Shown here: piece by piece, positions 1-12,500 of the stretch
Position numbering within the stretch: the first letter of the stretch is position 1
How the letters are laid out: each line of letters begins with the position of its first letter
Notes under the pieces: model-generated
The model's input: only the letters and a program-made list of their open reading frames with translations
What the model was told of the DNA's origin: nothing
Databases searched by the model: none
Source: Closterium sp. Naga37s-1
Taxonomy: Eukaryota; Streptophyta; Zygnematophyceae; Desmidiales; Closteriaceae
Assembly: GCA_947471745.1 (NCBI GenBank)
Contig: CANJKZ010000724.1
Coordinates: 5,080,001-5,144,000, forward strand
Reading direction: 5' to 3'
DNA: 64,000 bases
Program-made: the position numbers and the translations under genes

Positions 1-3000
1 CATGTCCTCTGGTTCCGATGCATATGAAGCATCCGAGTAGGCGGTGAGGAACAAACGCCCGGGTTCAACACCATCCGCGCCCTTTTGGCGCCTTTGTGCC
101 GCCGCCGAGTATTGCAGCCCAACGGTCGGTGTTTGGCCAAGATACTTGGCCACCCTCATTCCAGCTGCTACCTGCTCCTCATTAGGGCATTGCAATACCC
201 TAGCTAGCTGCCCGGTAGCAAACGCGACGTCCGGTCGGGTGTTTACCGCCGCATACATGAGGCTGCCCACCAACGAGTGAAAACGGCGCCTCTCCTCTTC
301 ACAAACGCTCTCCTCCTCTGGTCCCTTCACACACTTGAACCCAGAGGGAAAGGGAGAAGCCACATGACCTTCACTGTGGCCAAAGTTGGCAGCCAACGCC
401 TCCAGGTACTTCCGTTGGTGCACTCGCATGCTCCGCTTCTCCACGTCTCGTTCGATGTGGAGCCCAAGGTAGAAGTTCACGTCACCAAGGGACTTGCACT
501 TGAACTTGTCATGCAGCTTCAGCATCACCTCCTTCACAAGGTCACAGGAGGGTGAGAATATGAGAATGTCATCCACATAAACCACCATGAAGCTCCTCTG
601 CTCCCCCTCGCCAAGCATGAACAAGGAGTGATCGGCCGTTGAGGGAGTGAAGCCGATTTCCTCCAACACTTCGCGCAGCTTCATGTACCATTGCCTAGGG
701 GCCTGCTTCAGCCCATAGAGGGCCTTCTTCAGCTTCCACACTCTGCCACTACCATCATCAAACCCCTCTGGCTGCGCCATAAAAATCTCCTCCTCAAGGA
801 TGCCGTTAAGGAATGCCGTTACGATGTCCATTTGTTTTACTACCCATCCTTTGATGGCGGCTCCCGCGAATAGGGTTCGCAGCGTCGTCGGCTTCACCAC
901 AGGGGCAAACAGCTCCTTGAAGTCCAACTTCTCCTTCTGCTGGTACCCCTTGGCTACAAGCCTAGACTTGTAGCGCTCGATTTTGCCGTCGGCATCCGAC
1001 TTGATTTTGAAGAGCCACTTGGACGTTATCGCCGTACGCCCCTCCGGCAGCTCCACCTATTCACATGTGTCGTTCTCCTCGATGCTCTTCAGCTCACTCT
1101 CCATGGCCTTCTTCCACTCCTCAGCATCACTACTCTCCAAAGCCTCCTTGAGAGTTGCTGGTTCTCCCGGCATCTCCACCGGAGAGAAGAACGCGAAGGC
1201 ACACTCCTCGGCCAGGGCTGTCTTGCCCTGCTTTCCCGGCGCATCATAGGTCAGCCTATTAGGGGGTTGAACTCTCCTCTTCCCCCTTCCTCCTCAGCTG
1301 CAGGGACTTGAAGGCCTTGGCGTTGTTGCGGTGTGGCTCGAATCCGTGGAGCACTTGTAGTGCGGGAAGGGAGTGACGGTGCACGCTCGCTCACTTGCTG
1401 CACCTCCTCCTGTTCTTCCTCTGCATCATTGGCCTCCTCTCCCCCATTCACAAGGGAGGATTGCCTCGTGGTTGTGCTGCCGCTGCTCAGCTCCAAAGGC
1501 AGCTCCACATGCTCCAAACCGGAACTCTTCACCTCCCCAAACCGCACGCCTATCTTCGCCTCATTCTCCGCCTTCCAATCTTTGTACATGATGTTCTCCA
1601 TGAACTTGCAGTCCCTGCTCACCAAGAACTTCTTGGAGAATGGGTCCCAAAGAAGCCATCCCTTGCTGTTTTGAGCCATGCCCAAGTGCACGGCCCACAC
1701 CGCCTTGGCACCAAGCTTGTTGTGCCGAAGATGCTTAGGCACGAGCGCCATGCACATGCACCCGAACACCCGAAGCATGTCCACCTTTAGCTTCCTTCCT
1801 AGCCACTCCATATAGGGCACCCATTTGTCTGCTCCCACATGAGTCAAGGCTCTGTTCTTGGCCACACACGCGCTCCGCACCGCATCAGGCCAGAAATAGT
1901 CGGGTAGCCCGGCTTCAATGAGCAACCCGCGTGCCGCCTCCGTGATTGTGCGGTTCGCTCGCTCGGCGATGCCGTTCATTGCAGGGGAGTATGGCATGGT
2001 GAGGGAGTGCCGAATACCATTTTTCTTCAGCCACAACCCAAACTCCTTGCTCAGGAACTCTCCCCCTCAATCGGTGCGGATTGACTTGACTAGACGGTCT
2101 TGTTGCCGCTCCACCATCGGGAGCCAATCCGCCTTCAACGTTTCAGCCACGTCGCTCTTCTTGGCCAGCACGTACACCCAAGTCATACGGGTGTAGACGT
2201 CCAAAATAGTGAGGAAGTACTCAGCTCCAGCAGCTCCAAGCTTCAGGGGGCCCACCACGTCCATCACCACCTCATCAAGTGGTGCCTTAGCCGTTGCCTC
2301 CGAACTAGAGAATGGGAAACGGGTGACCTTGGCTTGCATGCACGTCGGGCAGCCAAGTACCTCATCGGGCTCCCCCTTCACACGTATGCCAGCAACCATC
2401 TCATTCTTCACTAGCTGCTGCAAGATGGGCAGGGCCACATGCCCCATGCGCCGATGCAAGGTGAGCCAATCACACTCCCCCGTAGCCGAAGTTGGATTGG
2501 AGAATGCCGCGCTCGCAATAGCGCCCCACATACTCTCTCCGTAATCCTCCTCCGCTGCTGCCTCGGGGTTCTCCTCACCCTTTTGCTGCTCCTTGGCTGC
2601 TGCACCTCTCTCCATAGGTTCACCAAGCTTGCTGGTCCCTCCAAGATTGCACATCTTGGACTCCTTCTCCTTAGCGCGACCGTCCGCGCAATCGCCGCTA
2701 CCAACCGCTCCACCTTTGGTGCTGACGCTTGCTGCCACCTGCCTCTCCTTAGGCATTGGGACCATAGGGATCTGCCACATCTCGTTGTAGACATCTCTGT
2801 CCTCATGGAGGTCCCAAAGAATCCGATCGCCAAGCCTTGCGGTGTAGGTCTTGGCTCCCTTCGAGTTCGTGTCCATGCCGGCCTTTGCCAACCGCCGCAC
2901 GGAAATCAGGTTGGCAGCAAGGCTGGGCACCCAAAGCACATTCTTGAGGCCCACCATCTTCCCATCAGCACCCTTAAACATGGCCTTGCCCATGCCTTTC

Positions 3001-4220
3001 ACCTCCGCTCGCTGCCCCAAAGCCGATGTGACATGCTTCACCGGTGACGGTTCGAGTTCGGTGAGCAAGTCCGGGCGAGGTGTCATGCTATAGGTAGCGC
3101 CACTATCGATCACCCAATAGTCCAGGGGGTGTAGGGTCACCTTCCCCACAGCTGCTGGCTCCTCAAAGCCTTCATCCTTCTCTGGACCAGTCGGTACTTG
3201 CATCGACACGAAATAGAATAGACCCGGGTACCGATCGTTGCTCGGGTCCTTGTCATTGTCTCCGCTCTTCATGTTTGCAGCTCCGCCACCGCGACCGCCA
3301 CGGCCTCCACGGCCTCTTCCTCTCCCTCCTCCTGCTCCTCTACCCTCCTGGCCTTGAGCAGGGGTCCAACCATCAGGGAGCTTGTAGCAATCGCGCCACA
3401 TATGTCCGCTCTTGTGGCAATAATGGCATTCGCCGTCGAATCGGCCGCGACCGCGCCCGTAGCTCTTGTCGTCACTGCCGTAACCGCCACTCCCGCGGCC
3501 TCCGCCGAAGTGGCTGCCACCAAACCTTCCTCCCCCTCGTCCTCAACCTCTTCCTCGACCATAACCACGGCCGATGCTCGCTGCCCCAGCGCCATCCGCA
3601 CTCGCCAACTCACGGCGGCGGAAATCCTCTTGAAGGATAGCTCGCTTCACGTCTTCGAGCGAGAGGCGGGGCAAGTCGCGATTCAGGTTGATGATGAGCA
3701 AGGACCATGATTCGGGGAGTAGGGCCAGCAACTTGGTCTTCTTTTGGAGCTCACTATAGTTCAAATCCGCTCCCTCAAGCCGCGTCAACAAGTCGAAGAA
3801 TTTCTGCACCCCTTCTTCAACCGATTCATCCTCTTCAATTCGTAACATCGCCATTTGCCGTTCCAACACCACAGCTACCGCCGCTGTTGCAGGAGCGTGT
3901 ACACCCTTGAGAGCAGCCCATGCCTTTGGTCCCTTCTCTGGTTCACGCTGGAAAGGCTTGATGTGACGGATTTGGCTGCTCCCCAACGCTTGCCCAAGTA
4001 GGAGGTAGCCTTGTGCGCTCTTCCGCACCCACGGGCTCTTCTCCGGGTCGTTCTCGGGACGCTTCTCCGTTCCTTCCATCACCTCCAGCAGGTCATAGTG
4101 GTCAAATATGTTCTCCATTCTGAAGGACCACTCAGCAAAGTTGTCACCATTGAACTTGTCAAGGCCAAACACTCTAGGCTCATCCCTAGATGGGCCAACA
4201 CTTGGTTGCACGGTCGCCAT
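1..4220 (-). pseudogene. Copia-1 gag-pol polyprotein, broken and partial
   Basis: The best ATG is at 4220 (MATVQPSVG), just after the primer site. Gag is followed by a Gly/Arg-rich stretch and a CCHC zinc knuckle (CHYCHKSGHMWRDC, near 3440-3380). Next come the aspartic protease (VIDSGATYS), the GAG-pre-integrase H-C finger (LHRRMGH...CPTC), the integrase core with its Asp motif (VMDVVGP) and NGIAERANRT, and RT with YVDD near 560. The frame is broken by stops at 3543-3545 and 2067-2069, where the context predicts Arg and CGA to TGA changes are likely. A frameshift lies near 1260 and another stop near 1060. RNase H begins near position 30 and leaves the window. It would have encoded a self-contained Copia polyprotein. 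Confidence 0.88.
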
Positions 4221-4324
4221 GGCTGAGTCACGGGGTTGGCCTTGAGCTTGGGCTTCTCCTCTGCCACCAGCACCTCTGCCACCCCTTTCCTCAGGTCCAG
4301 CAATTGTCGAAACTGCTCCAAGGG

Positions 4325-4336
4325 GCTCTGATACCA
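4325..4336 (-). other. Copia-1 primer-binding site (tRNA-iMet)
   Basis: The minus strand reads TGGTATCAGAGC, the perfect complement of the 3' end of plant initiator Met tRNA, two bases after the LTR. Confidence 0.9.
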
Positions 4337-4338
4337 CT

Positions 4339-5169
4339 TGTTATAGTCACAGTAGGCTCCAATGTGCCTAAAACGAAAGATAGGGTGCACAGTCGGATTT
4401 CTGCACAGCGGCTTCAAACGTTCATAGCGTTCTGATCACAACTTCAAATGACTTGATTCAACTTGGATCTGGAGCGTCTTATTGTTGTCTACACTAGGCA
4501 ATTTAGATCGCACGATTTGACCAAGTATTGACGACACAGCGTTGGTTTGATCGAACGGCACTATGGCAGCCACTATAGTCTTAGAACACAAGATAGGAAG
4601 AGTTAGGGAGAGTTACGAGTTGGGAATGACTCCCAACTCCTACAAACCCCAAGAGCCGAGGTACAGTGATGTGGAACAGTGCCACACTGTCCCCAACCAC
4701 GAAGGGTCTCGAAACTACCCTTCACTAGGGCCTACACCAAGTGAAATGTTACACTACGCAAAGTAATGTAACCTCTTCAATATCTTGGGGTGTACCCTTT
4801 TTCGCGGGCTTCGCGATTACTTGAATGTTGACACCAGGGCTCGGGTTCTTCATCACAAACTCATCCTTGAGTTCTTGATGGGTCTGCTGCACACACCTGC
4901 AACACGCCGAACGTTCGACAAGCGACAAAATAGAAACCGCGCACGACAAAATAGAAACCACGCGGAACACACAAAATGACCACGTTACACGCGACTAGCG
5001 ATAATTCGCTATTGACTTGACACACACACTTGACATCATGACCCATCATTCACACACTCTTATAAGCATGAAATATATATTTATTTCATGCACTCATTCC
5101 ATTCCATGCACACACGCATGCACGCACACGGACAACAAGCCGAGTGGAAACCGTAGGGTTGCACCAACA
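4339..5169 (-). repeat. Copia-1 5' LTR
   Basis: On the minus strand it starts TGTTGGTGCAAC at 5169 and ends CTATAACA at 4339, giving 831 bp with TGTT/AACA ends. It is followed by a 2-nt spacer and the primer site. The boundary at 5169 is also where the Copia-2 RT frame is lost. The second LTR is off-window, so the ends are inferred from the TG/CA rule, the primer site and the host break. Confidence 0.72.
5059..5091 (-). promoter_or_regulatory. Putative TATA box and palindrome in Copia-1 LTR
   Basis: The LTR contains CTTATAAG (5059-5066) next to an AT-rich hairpin with 9-bp arms (GCATGAAAT at 5066-5074 and its complement at 5083-5091). About 100 bp inside the LTR start is a plausible U3 promoter position. 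The call rests on sequence pattern alone. Confidence 0.4.
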
Positions 5170-8100
5170 TTTCCCACTAACGGTTGCATCTGCGAACAAG
5201 ACACGAAGGGTAGGGGGTTTGGCAGTGGGAGCAAAAATCTCATTGAAGTCCCGCTTCTCCTTCTGCATAAACCCCTTAGCCACCAGCCTACTCTTGTAGA
5301 TGGTGACCCGTCCCTTGTCATCGGTCTTGATCCTTAGCACCCACTTGCACTGTACAGCTTTCTTCCCATCGGGCAGCACCACCAGATCCCATGTCCCATT
5401 CTCTAGTAGGCTCTGGTACTCAGCATCCCTAGAAACCAGCCACTTCTCCCTATCTGGTCCAGCTAATGCCTCCTCCATGCTAGCTGGTTCCTCTGGTGCA
5501 GGGGCAAGAAAACAGTAGGCAGGTTCATCCTCCTCATCCGGGTCATAGCCATGAGGTAGAATCAGCAATGCCTCCTCTGTCCCAAGCTGCTGCTCTGCTA
5601 CATCAGCTCCTGCAGTCAACTTCTTAGTAGCCATACGGGTACGTCCTGGCCTGGAGACGGGTGTCTCCCATCCCTTCATAACAACACCCTTCGGCTTCTT
5701 AGTTTTCCCCTGCTGCTGCTCTCCTCCCTTGGATCCAGCAGCTCCACTAGTGCTAGTCTCCACATCATTTTCTCCACCAGCAGATGACTCCTGTACCTTC
5801 TCTCCATCACCACCCTCTGCAGCTACCTGCTCTCCCTCCTCCCACACACTAGGAGTCAGGTCCAGCTGCATGGTGATCTGCTCCATTTGCTGGGACACCC
5901 TGGCCTCCGGCTGTTTCTCCCAGCTCCCATACATCATGCCCTCAACAAACTTCACATCCCTGCTGTCAAACAACACACCCTTGGATGGTTCCCACAGCAG
6001 CCATCCCTTGCTCTCAGCAGCCAGCCCCAAATGCACACACCAGATTGCACTTGCCCCCAACTTACTGCGGTAGGTCTTGGGGACGTGGGCGACTACCATG
6101 CAACCGAACACCCTCAGCATGTCCACTGGCGGCTTCCTCCCAAGCCACCTCTCCAACGGCACCCACGAGTCATCCCCAACCTTTGTGAGTACCCTGTTCC
6201 TAGCGACGGTAGCGTGCCGAACAGCATGGGACCACATCGAGTTGCCCAGCCCAGATTCTATGAGCAGCGCCCTAGCTGTCTCCAGAATTGTCCGGTTCGC
6301 CCGTTCTGCTACACCGTTAGACTGTGGGGTGTAGCCGTGGTCAGCTCCCTCTGGATGCCCTGCTTCTTGAGCCAGGCCGTCATCTCAGCTCCAAGGAACT
6401 CACCACCCCGATCTGTCCTAATCCGCTTCACCACACACTCCGCTTGCTTCTCCACGAATAGCAGCCAATCATCCCGTATCGTAGAGGCGGCGTGGTCCTT
6501 CTGCTTCAGCGGATATGCCCACATAAGCCTGCTCCAATCATCCACTATGGTCAGAAAGTACCGCTCCCCCTTATGCCCCTGAACCGGCAGCGGCCCCACC
6601 AAGTCCATGTGGACCAGCTCCAATGGCTTCTTGCTCCTGCCAGCCACACTATGGAAGGGGAAACGGGTAAACTTTGAGAGCAAACAGATTTCACAATTCT
6701 CATCAGATGGCTGTCCGTTCAGCTTCAGACCCTTAACGGCTCCATCTTTCTCCAACTGCTTCAACAAGGGCATTGCCACATGCCCCAAGCGTCGGTGTGC
6801 CGTTGCCCAATCCGTCTCCCCAGATCTGGCCGACACTTTCACACCAACCCCTCCAAAGGCGTTGCACTCCCCCTTGGATGCAGACCCCTCTCCAGCCTGC
6901 CCCCCATCATGCCACGCCAACGCCGGCAGCTGCCACATGGATCTGTACACGTCCGTGCTCTCGTGCAGATCCCAAAGCACCCGATTGCCCAGCTGCCCCT
7001 TGTAAGTGCGTGCCCCATCCGTGCTAGTGCTCATCCCAGCCTTGGCAAGCTTACGGAGGCAGATGAGGTTGGCCTTGAGTTCAGGAACGAGGAGAACGTC
7101 GTGCGGCACCACCGGCTTGCCATCCGCTCCCTTAAACGCAGCTCGTCTCGCACCAGCCACCTTCAGCGCGTGTCCAGAGGCGGAGCACACCTCGTTGATC
7201 GGTGCAGCTCGTACGAGGTCCAGCAGGTCCTTGCGCGGCGTCATCGTCCAAGCAGCGCCCGTGTCCAACACCCAATAGTCCAGAGGGTGCAGCTCTGCTC
7301 CAACCTTGGCAGATGCGTCTCCTTGCTCCCCCTGTTCTCCAATATGGAAGAACTGGCCCGCGGTGCGCTCCTTCTTTTCCGCACCACCGTTGCTCTTCGG
7401 GTTGTTGTCGGACGAATCGGCGACCATGCTCGCGCCGTTTTTCTGGTTCCTCCGCGCGCCGCCATCCTGGTGACGATTCTGGGGGGTCCATCCATCGGGT
7501 TTCTTATAGCACAAAAACCAGGGATGCCCCTCCTTCTCACAATACCAGCAACTCCCTTTCATTTTGCCACCAGCACCCGACTTGCCCCCACGTCCAGATT
7601 TCGCACCACGACCCCAACCGGTACCTCCTTGTTGGTCGTTGGAGTCGTCGTCCTTCTTTGCACCGCGTCCAGCACCACCGAAGCCACGTCCTCTGCCACG
7701 TCGGCTCCCTTGCATCCCGTAGCCGCTGCTGCCATCGTCTCCACCCCTTAGTTGGCGGCGACGGAAGTCCTCCTCCAGAATCTTTGTCCGCACCCACTCG
7801 AGTGTCCACGAGCTCTGGTTCTGCGGCAGGCTCAATCCGCTCGTGAATTGAAGCCACGATTCCGGCAACAGCGAGAGCATCTTCAAGCACTTGGTCTGCT
7901 CCGGGTAGGTGATTCCCGCGGTCGCCAACTTTGCGTAGAGGTCGCGCATCTTGTCCAGGACAGGTTGCACCGGCTCTCCCTCGCTCAGGCGCAACGCGGA
8001 CAGCTCCCTCTCCAGCATCGACGTTGCAACAACGGAGGTCGGGGCGTGCAGCTCCTTCAACACGGTCCACGCCTTCGGACAACACTCAACCTCCGGCAGC

Positions 8101-8453
8101 AGGTGCATGACGTGGTGACGCTGGTTCAGCTCCAAACTCTGCGACATCAAGTAATAGCCAGCCAAGGAGCGCTCGTCCCAATCTTCCTGCAGCGTGGGGT
8201 CACTCGGTCTAGGCTCCTCCCCAATCATTAGTTTCAGCAAACCGATCTGACGGAAATACAATTGCATTTTCCAGGCCCAATCATCATAGCCCTCACCATT
8301 GAACTTCTCGACGGTGAAGTTCTTCAGCACCTCCTTGACCAGCGAGCCCTGGTTTGTTCGCGCTCCCCTTGGCGCTGAAACACCAGAATCATGGCTGCCG
8401 CTACGATCTTGGGCTGAAGATTCACCAGCTCCCGTCGAGGTGTTGCCCGCCAT
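5170..8453 (-). pseudogene. Copia-2 gag-pol polyprotein, one frameshift, truncated in RT
   Basis: It starts with ATG at 8453 (MAGNTSTG). The 714-codon first part carries a UBN2-type gag, a Gly-rich basic stretch, a CCHC knuckle (CWYCEKEGHPWFLC), a protease (VLDTGAAWT), a GAG-pre-integrase domain (HRRLGH...CEIC) and an integrase core (HMDLVGP, RIRTDRGGEF). A single-base frameshift near 6340 separates it from the rest: integrase C-terminus, acidic linker and RT N-terminus (WVLRIKTDDKG, SRLVAKGF). The frame ends at the Copia-1 junction before any YVDD motif. Apart from that one shift, the visible part is open, so it was probably young when Copia-1 landed. Confidence 0.9.
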
Positions 8454-8484
8454 AGCTACCTTTGACGAGGATCACTATAATGCA

Positions 8485-8496
8485 GCTCTGATACCA
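8485..8496 (-). other. Copia-2 primer-binding site (tRNA-iMet)
   Basis: The minus strand reads TGGTATCAGAGC, identical to the Copia-1 and TRIM primer sites. Confidence 0.9.
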
Positions 8497-8499
8497 GCT

Positions 8500-9592
8500 T
8501 GTTGGTGTAAGGGCCTAATAAACTCAAGCTATTAAGACTTTATCAAACTTAAAACCTCTCCTCGGGGTCACCTCCAAGGGTCCTTGGGTGCCTGGTACAA
8601 GACCAGCCCCTATCCTCGGGTCCGAGTTTGTAGAGAGAGGGATCAAGAGGGACTTAGTCAAAACAGCAAGAGTACCTTGAACGTCGCGCAGCGTATCGTG
8701 CAGACCGTCGATCGGATTAAGCTGAGAATTTGCTATATCGAAGCTCACTCCAATAGCTTTAAAATGAACCAAGTTGCCTCGCAAAAAGTTCTGCCATTAC
8801 GAAGTTATGGCTCGGACAGCGTTTGCCTAGTGTTGGAGTGCTAGCGTACTAGCGTTGACTCGGGTAGCATTCTGCCATCGCACCGCGTAGAAACGAAATT
8901 CCAGGAAGGGAGGAATTCGCTTGAATCAAATTGACTATATCCAGGTACAAACAGAGAAGGAATAAATAGTTCTAGCTAGCAAGGACCTTGGGAATGAACC
9001 TGGGAACAACCAGGGATGATCCCAAATAATTCCAAGCAACAGAACCAACCAGGCTAGACAAAACAGCAGGTGGTAGGTTGGTAAACAACCTCTGGTTCTG
9101 TTTTTCCAACCTGGGAAAACAACAACCAGGTTCAGGTCCTAAATACAGAACCTGTTTCGTCTTTGCCCAACCAGCCAAAAGCTGGTTCCGCTGGTTTCCC
9201 CTGGCCCTGTAGCATGCAGATACAGACAAACAACATCCAGCCTTCACCTAAATTGTACTCCTATAGTGCCTGCCCTGCTACACTATAGTCAACCAAACAA
9301 AACAGTACAATTTCGAGTTGGATAGAACTGAATCTGCACAATCAATTCAACCGAACCGCAAAGCTTCCATCTTGGGTTCCTTTGCGAGCTCGTCCTTTCA
9401 GCTTGTACTGTTCATAGCGCGTACAATGTTGTGCCAAAGCGCACAATGCGCGAGTACCTGCAAATGCTTCAAGCGAAAATTGCGAAAGCAAACAAACACA
9501 CGAACATTCCATTCACACCCAAATGCATTCGCACACGCATACTCGTACAAACAGACGGCAGGATGTCGTGCAATGTAAATTTGCACCCAACA
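8500..9592 (-). repeat. Copia-2 5' LTR
   Basis: About 1,093 bp. The minus strand starts TGTTGGGTGCAAA at 9592 and ends CACCAACA at 8500. A 3-nt spacer then leads to the primer site. The right end coincides exactly with the resumption of Copia-3 coding sequence at 9593. It contains no credible gene. Confidence 0.75.
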
Positions 9593-12500
9593 CGTCTGCT
9601 GCTCTAGGTACTGGTGAGTCTGCTGCCCCAGGTGCTGGTGAGTCTGCTCTCTCAGGTACCACGTTGGCTCAGGCCTTACACACCTTCACCCTTGACTCGG
9701 GTGCTTCCCGCTCCTTCTTTCGAGACCGCACCACGCTTACGCCGCTTAGTCGGCCAGTTGCGGTCTCCCTGGCGGACCCCTCTGGGGGTCCTGTCCTTGC
9801 CCACTTCTCCACTGTCTTACCGTGTCCGGCGGCCCCCTCTGGCACCCTGTCAGGTCTCTACCTCCCCTCGTTCTCTACGAACTTGGTGAGTGGTGCTGAC
9901 CTACAGGATGGGGGGGTTGACCAGTTCACTCCTGCGAGTCAGCAGGTGACCCACTGTACCTGCGTCGGGTCAGGTGTTTGCTGCAGCGTCCAGATCTGGT
10001 CCTGAGTCTGCTCCCTGCTCGTGTCGTCTCCTGTCCCACCGGACTCTCCTCTGGCACCACCGCCTTGGTCACCCCTCCCTGCCTCGTCTCCGAGGCATGG
10101 CCTCCCGTTACCTTGTCTCTGGTCTCCCCCGGTCCCTCCCTCCCCTCCCTCCGGGGCCTGCCCCTACCTGCGTTCCCTGCGTCGAGGGGCGGCAGCGCGC
10201 CGCTCCTCACTCCTCCGAGTTTCCTCCGACAGAGGCTCCGCTGCAGACTCTTCACATGGACGTGTGGGGCCCCGCCTGCGTTCGTGGCCAGGGTCACGAG
10301 CGTTACTTCCTGTTGGTGGTTGACGACTACTCGCGTTACACCACGGTGTTCCCCTTGCGCAGCAAGGGTGACGTCACTGAGGTGTTGATCGACTGGATCC
10401 GCGCAGCTCGTCTCCAGCTCAGAGAGAGTTTCGGCTCGAACTTTCCTGTTCTGCGTCTGCACTCTGACAGAGGCGGAGAGTTTTCCTCTGGCCTTCTGGG
10501 AGCCTTCTGTCGTGCACAGGGCATCCGCCAGACATTCACGCTTCCGGCCTCTCCACAGCAAAATGGGATTGCTGAGCGCCGCATTGGCATGGTCATGGAC
10601 GTCGCTCGTACGTCCATGATTCATGCGGCTGCTCCCCATTTTCTGTGGCCGTTCGCGGTTCGGTACGCGGCGCATCAGATCAACCTTTAGCCCCGAGTCT
10701 CCTTGCCGGAAACCTCCCCTACTCTGCGGTGGACGGGGAAGGTTGGCGATGCGTCTGCGTTTCGTGTCTGGGGATCTCGGGCTTTTGTCCGCGACTTGTC
10801 TGCGGACAAGCGGCCCCCCCGTGCTGTTCCCTGCGTCTTCCTTGGCTTCCCCCCTGACGTGCCTGGTTGGCAGTTTTACCACCCCACCTCGCGCCGGGTT
10901 CTGTCCTCCCTGGACGTCACGTTTGATGAGTCGGTTCCTTACTACCGTCTCTTCCCCTGCCGCACTGCGCCCCTCCCCCCGCCGCCGCTCTTCCTCGCGC
11001 CAGGTCCCCCCCCGGTAGACCCCCTCAGGTGTGTCTCAGGTTGACGCAGTCGAGCCTGTCGAGGTAGCTGTTGACTCTGGTGCTGCTCGGGGTGCTGGGC
11101 CTGGGGGTGCCGAGCCTGGGGGTGCTGAGTCTGGGGGTGCTGAGCTTGGGGGTGCTGAGCCTGGGGGTGTGGAGCATGGGGGTGTGGAGCCTGAGGGTGC
11201 TGGGCCTACTCGTGTGGAGTCTGGCGGTGCTGGGTCTGGGGGTCCCTTGGGTGCTTCGTCCCGGCGGGAGCTCCCCTCTCCTCAGGAGCTGCGCGAGTGG
11301 TTTGCTCGGCGCTGGAGCCGTGCTGCTGGAGCTGGAGGTGCTGCTGGCGCTGGCGGTTCTGCTGCTACTGAGGGTGTTGGTGCCACGGGTTCCGGAGGTG
11401 CTCGTACTGGAGGTACTGGAGCTGCTGGGCCTGGGGGTGCTCCTTGTGCTGGAGCTACTGGTGGTGCTGGAGCTGCTGGTGGAGCTTCTGGAGCAGGTGC
11501 TACTGGAGGTGCTGGAGCTGTGGCTGTCGAGTCTTCCGGTGGTCCGGCTGGAGCTGGAGCTGCTGGGGGTGTTGGCGCTGGAGGTGCTGCTGGCGCTGGT
11601 GCTTCTGAGGGTGCTGGAGTTGGCGGTGCTGCAGCTGGGGGTACTACTGGTGCTGGTACTGCCGCTGGGGGTGCTGGTGCTGTCCCTGCTGGCTCTGGAG
11701 GCGCTGTGCGGCCACGGCCGTACTTCGTTCCGCTCCTTGAGCAGGTTCTTCGTCTCCCGCCTTCTGCTGGTCCTGCTCCTTCCTTAGAGTGTCCGCCACC
11801 TGTCTTGTCTGAGTCACAGTTACAGCCCGCCTCCCCGCTGCCTGCTCCTTCTCCCTACACTGGTCGTACTGGAGGTCTTGCTGAGCGTCGTGAGCCTGCG
11901 TCTCGTCCTGCGTCGCCTGTTCGTGCTGCTCGTACTAGTCGTCGTGTTCCGCGTCCGCGTCCTCCTGCCGTCCCAGGCACACACCAGATGGCACTGCGTC
12001 CTTCCACTGCTCCTCTGCAAGTCCCGTTGCCGTCTCCTCCAGAGTCCTCTCTTCCTACTCTTGCTGACCCGGAGTCTGACTCTCTTCGTGCTGCCAGTCC
12101 TACTGTCACGCGTCTCCTGGCTACTGTTGTCACTGACCCTTCTTTTGAGTCCACTGCTGCGTCTGCCTTAGTTGCTGAGCTTGTCGACTTTGCTGCTCGC
12201 TGTCGTCTAGACTACGCCGCTAGTCTTGTTGCTGAGTCTGAGTCTGTCTGTCCTCCGTCCGTCGGAGGTGAGTGTGCTCTTAGCACGGACGTCCTTGAGG
12301 ACAGGCAGGAGGAGTTCCAGTGTTTTGCTGCTGCTTTGCCTCATCTCGTGTCCGTGCTGATTGCCCCTAAGGGAGACCCGGATGCACCAGACATCCCGAC
12401 TCCTCGATCGTACGCTGAGGCGATCGAGGGTCCCTACTCCTCACAGTGGCAGTCAGCCATGGACGCAGAGATGGCTTCCTGGAAGTCCACAGGCACCTAC

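Larger units (their letters stand above)
1..5169 (-). mobile_element. Copia-1: Ty1/Copia LTR retrotransposon, 3' end off window
   Basis: Reading on the minus strand, the order is 5' LTR (5169-4339), primer-binding site, gag, protease, integrase, RT, and the first residues of RNase H at the left edge. The 3' LTR lies outside the window. The element interrupts the RT frame of Copia-2 at 5169/5170, so it is the youngest level of a three-level nest. The right-hand target duplication should be the five bases at 5170-5174; its partner is off-window. Confidence 0.88.
5170..9592 (-). mobile_element. Copia-2: Ty1/Copia element split by Copia-1
   Basis: The minus-strand order is 5' LTR (9592-8500), primer site, and one long gag-pro-int frame into RT, which stops abruptly at 5170 where the Copia-1 LTR begins. 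The rest of RT, RNase H and the 3' LTR should lie left of the window, beyond Copia-1. The element sits inside the gag/protease region of Copia-3, which resumes at 9593. Confidence 0.87.

Noticed and set aside
9926..10882. Long antisense ORF, with counterparts at 45908-46825 and 57355-58359, about 305-334 codons each
   Set aside because: It is conserved only because it lies opposite the integrase of three sister elements with strong GC codon bias. It has no start context, domain or independent signal.
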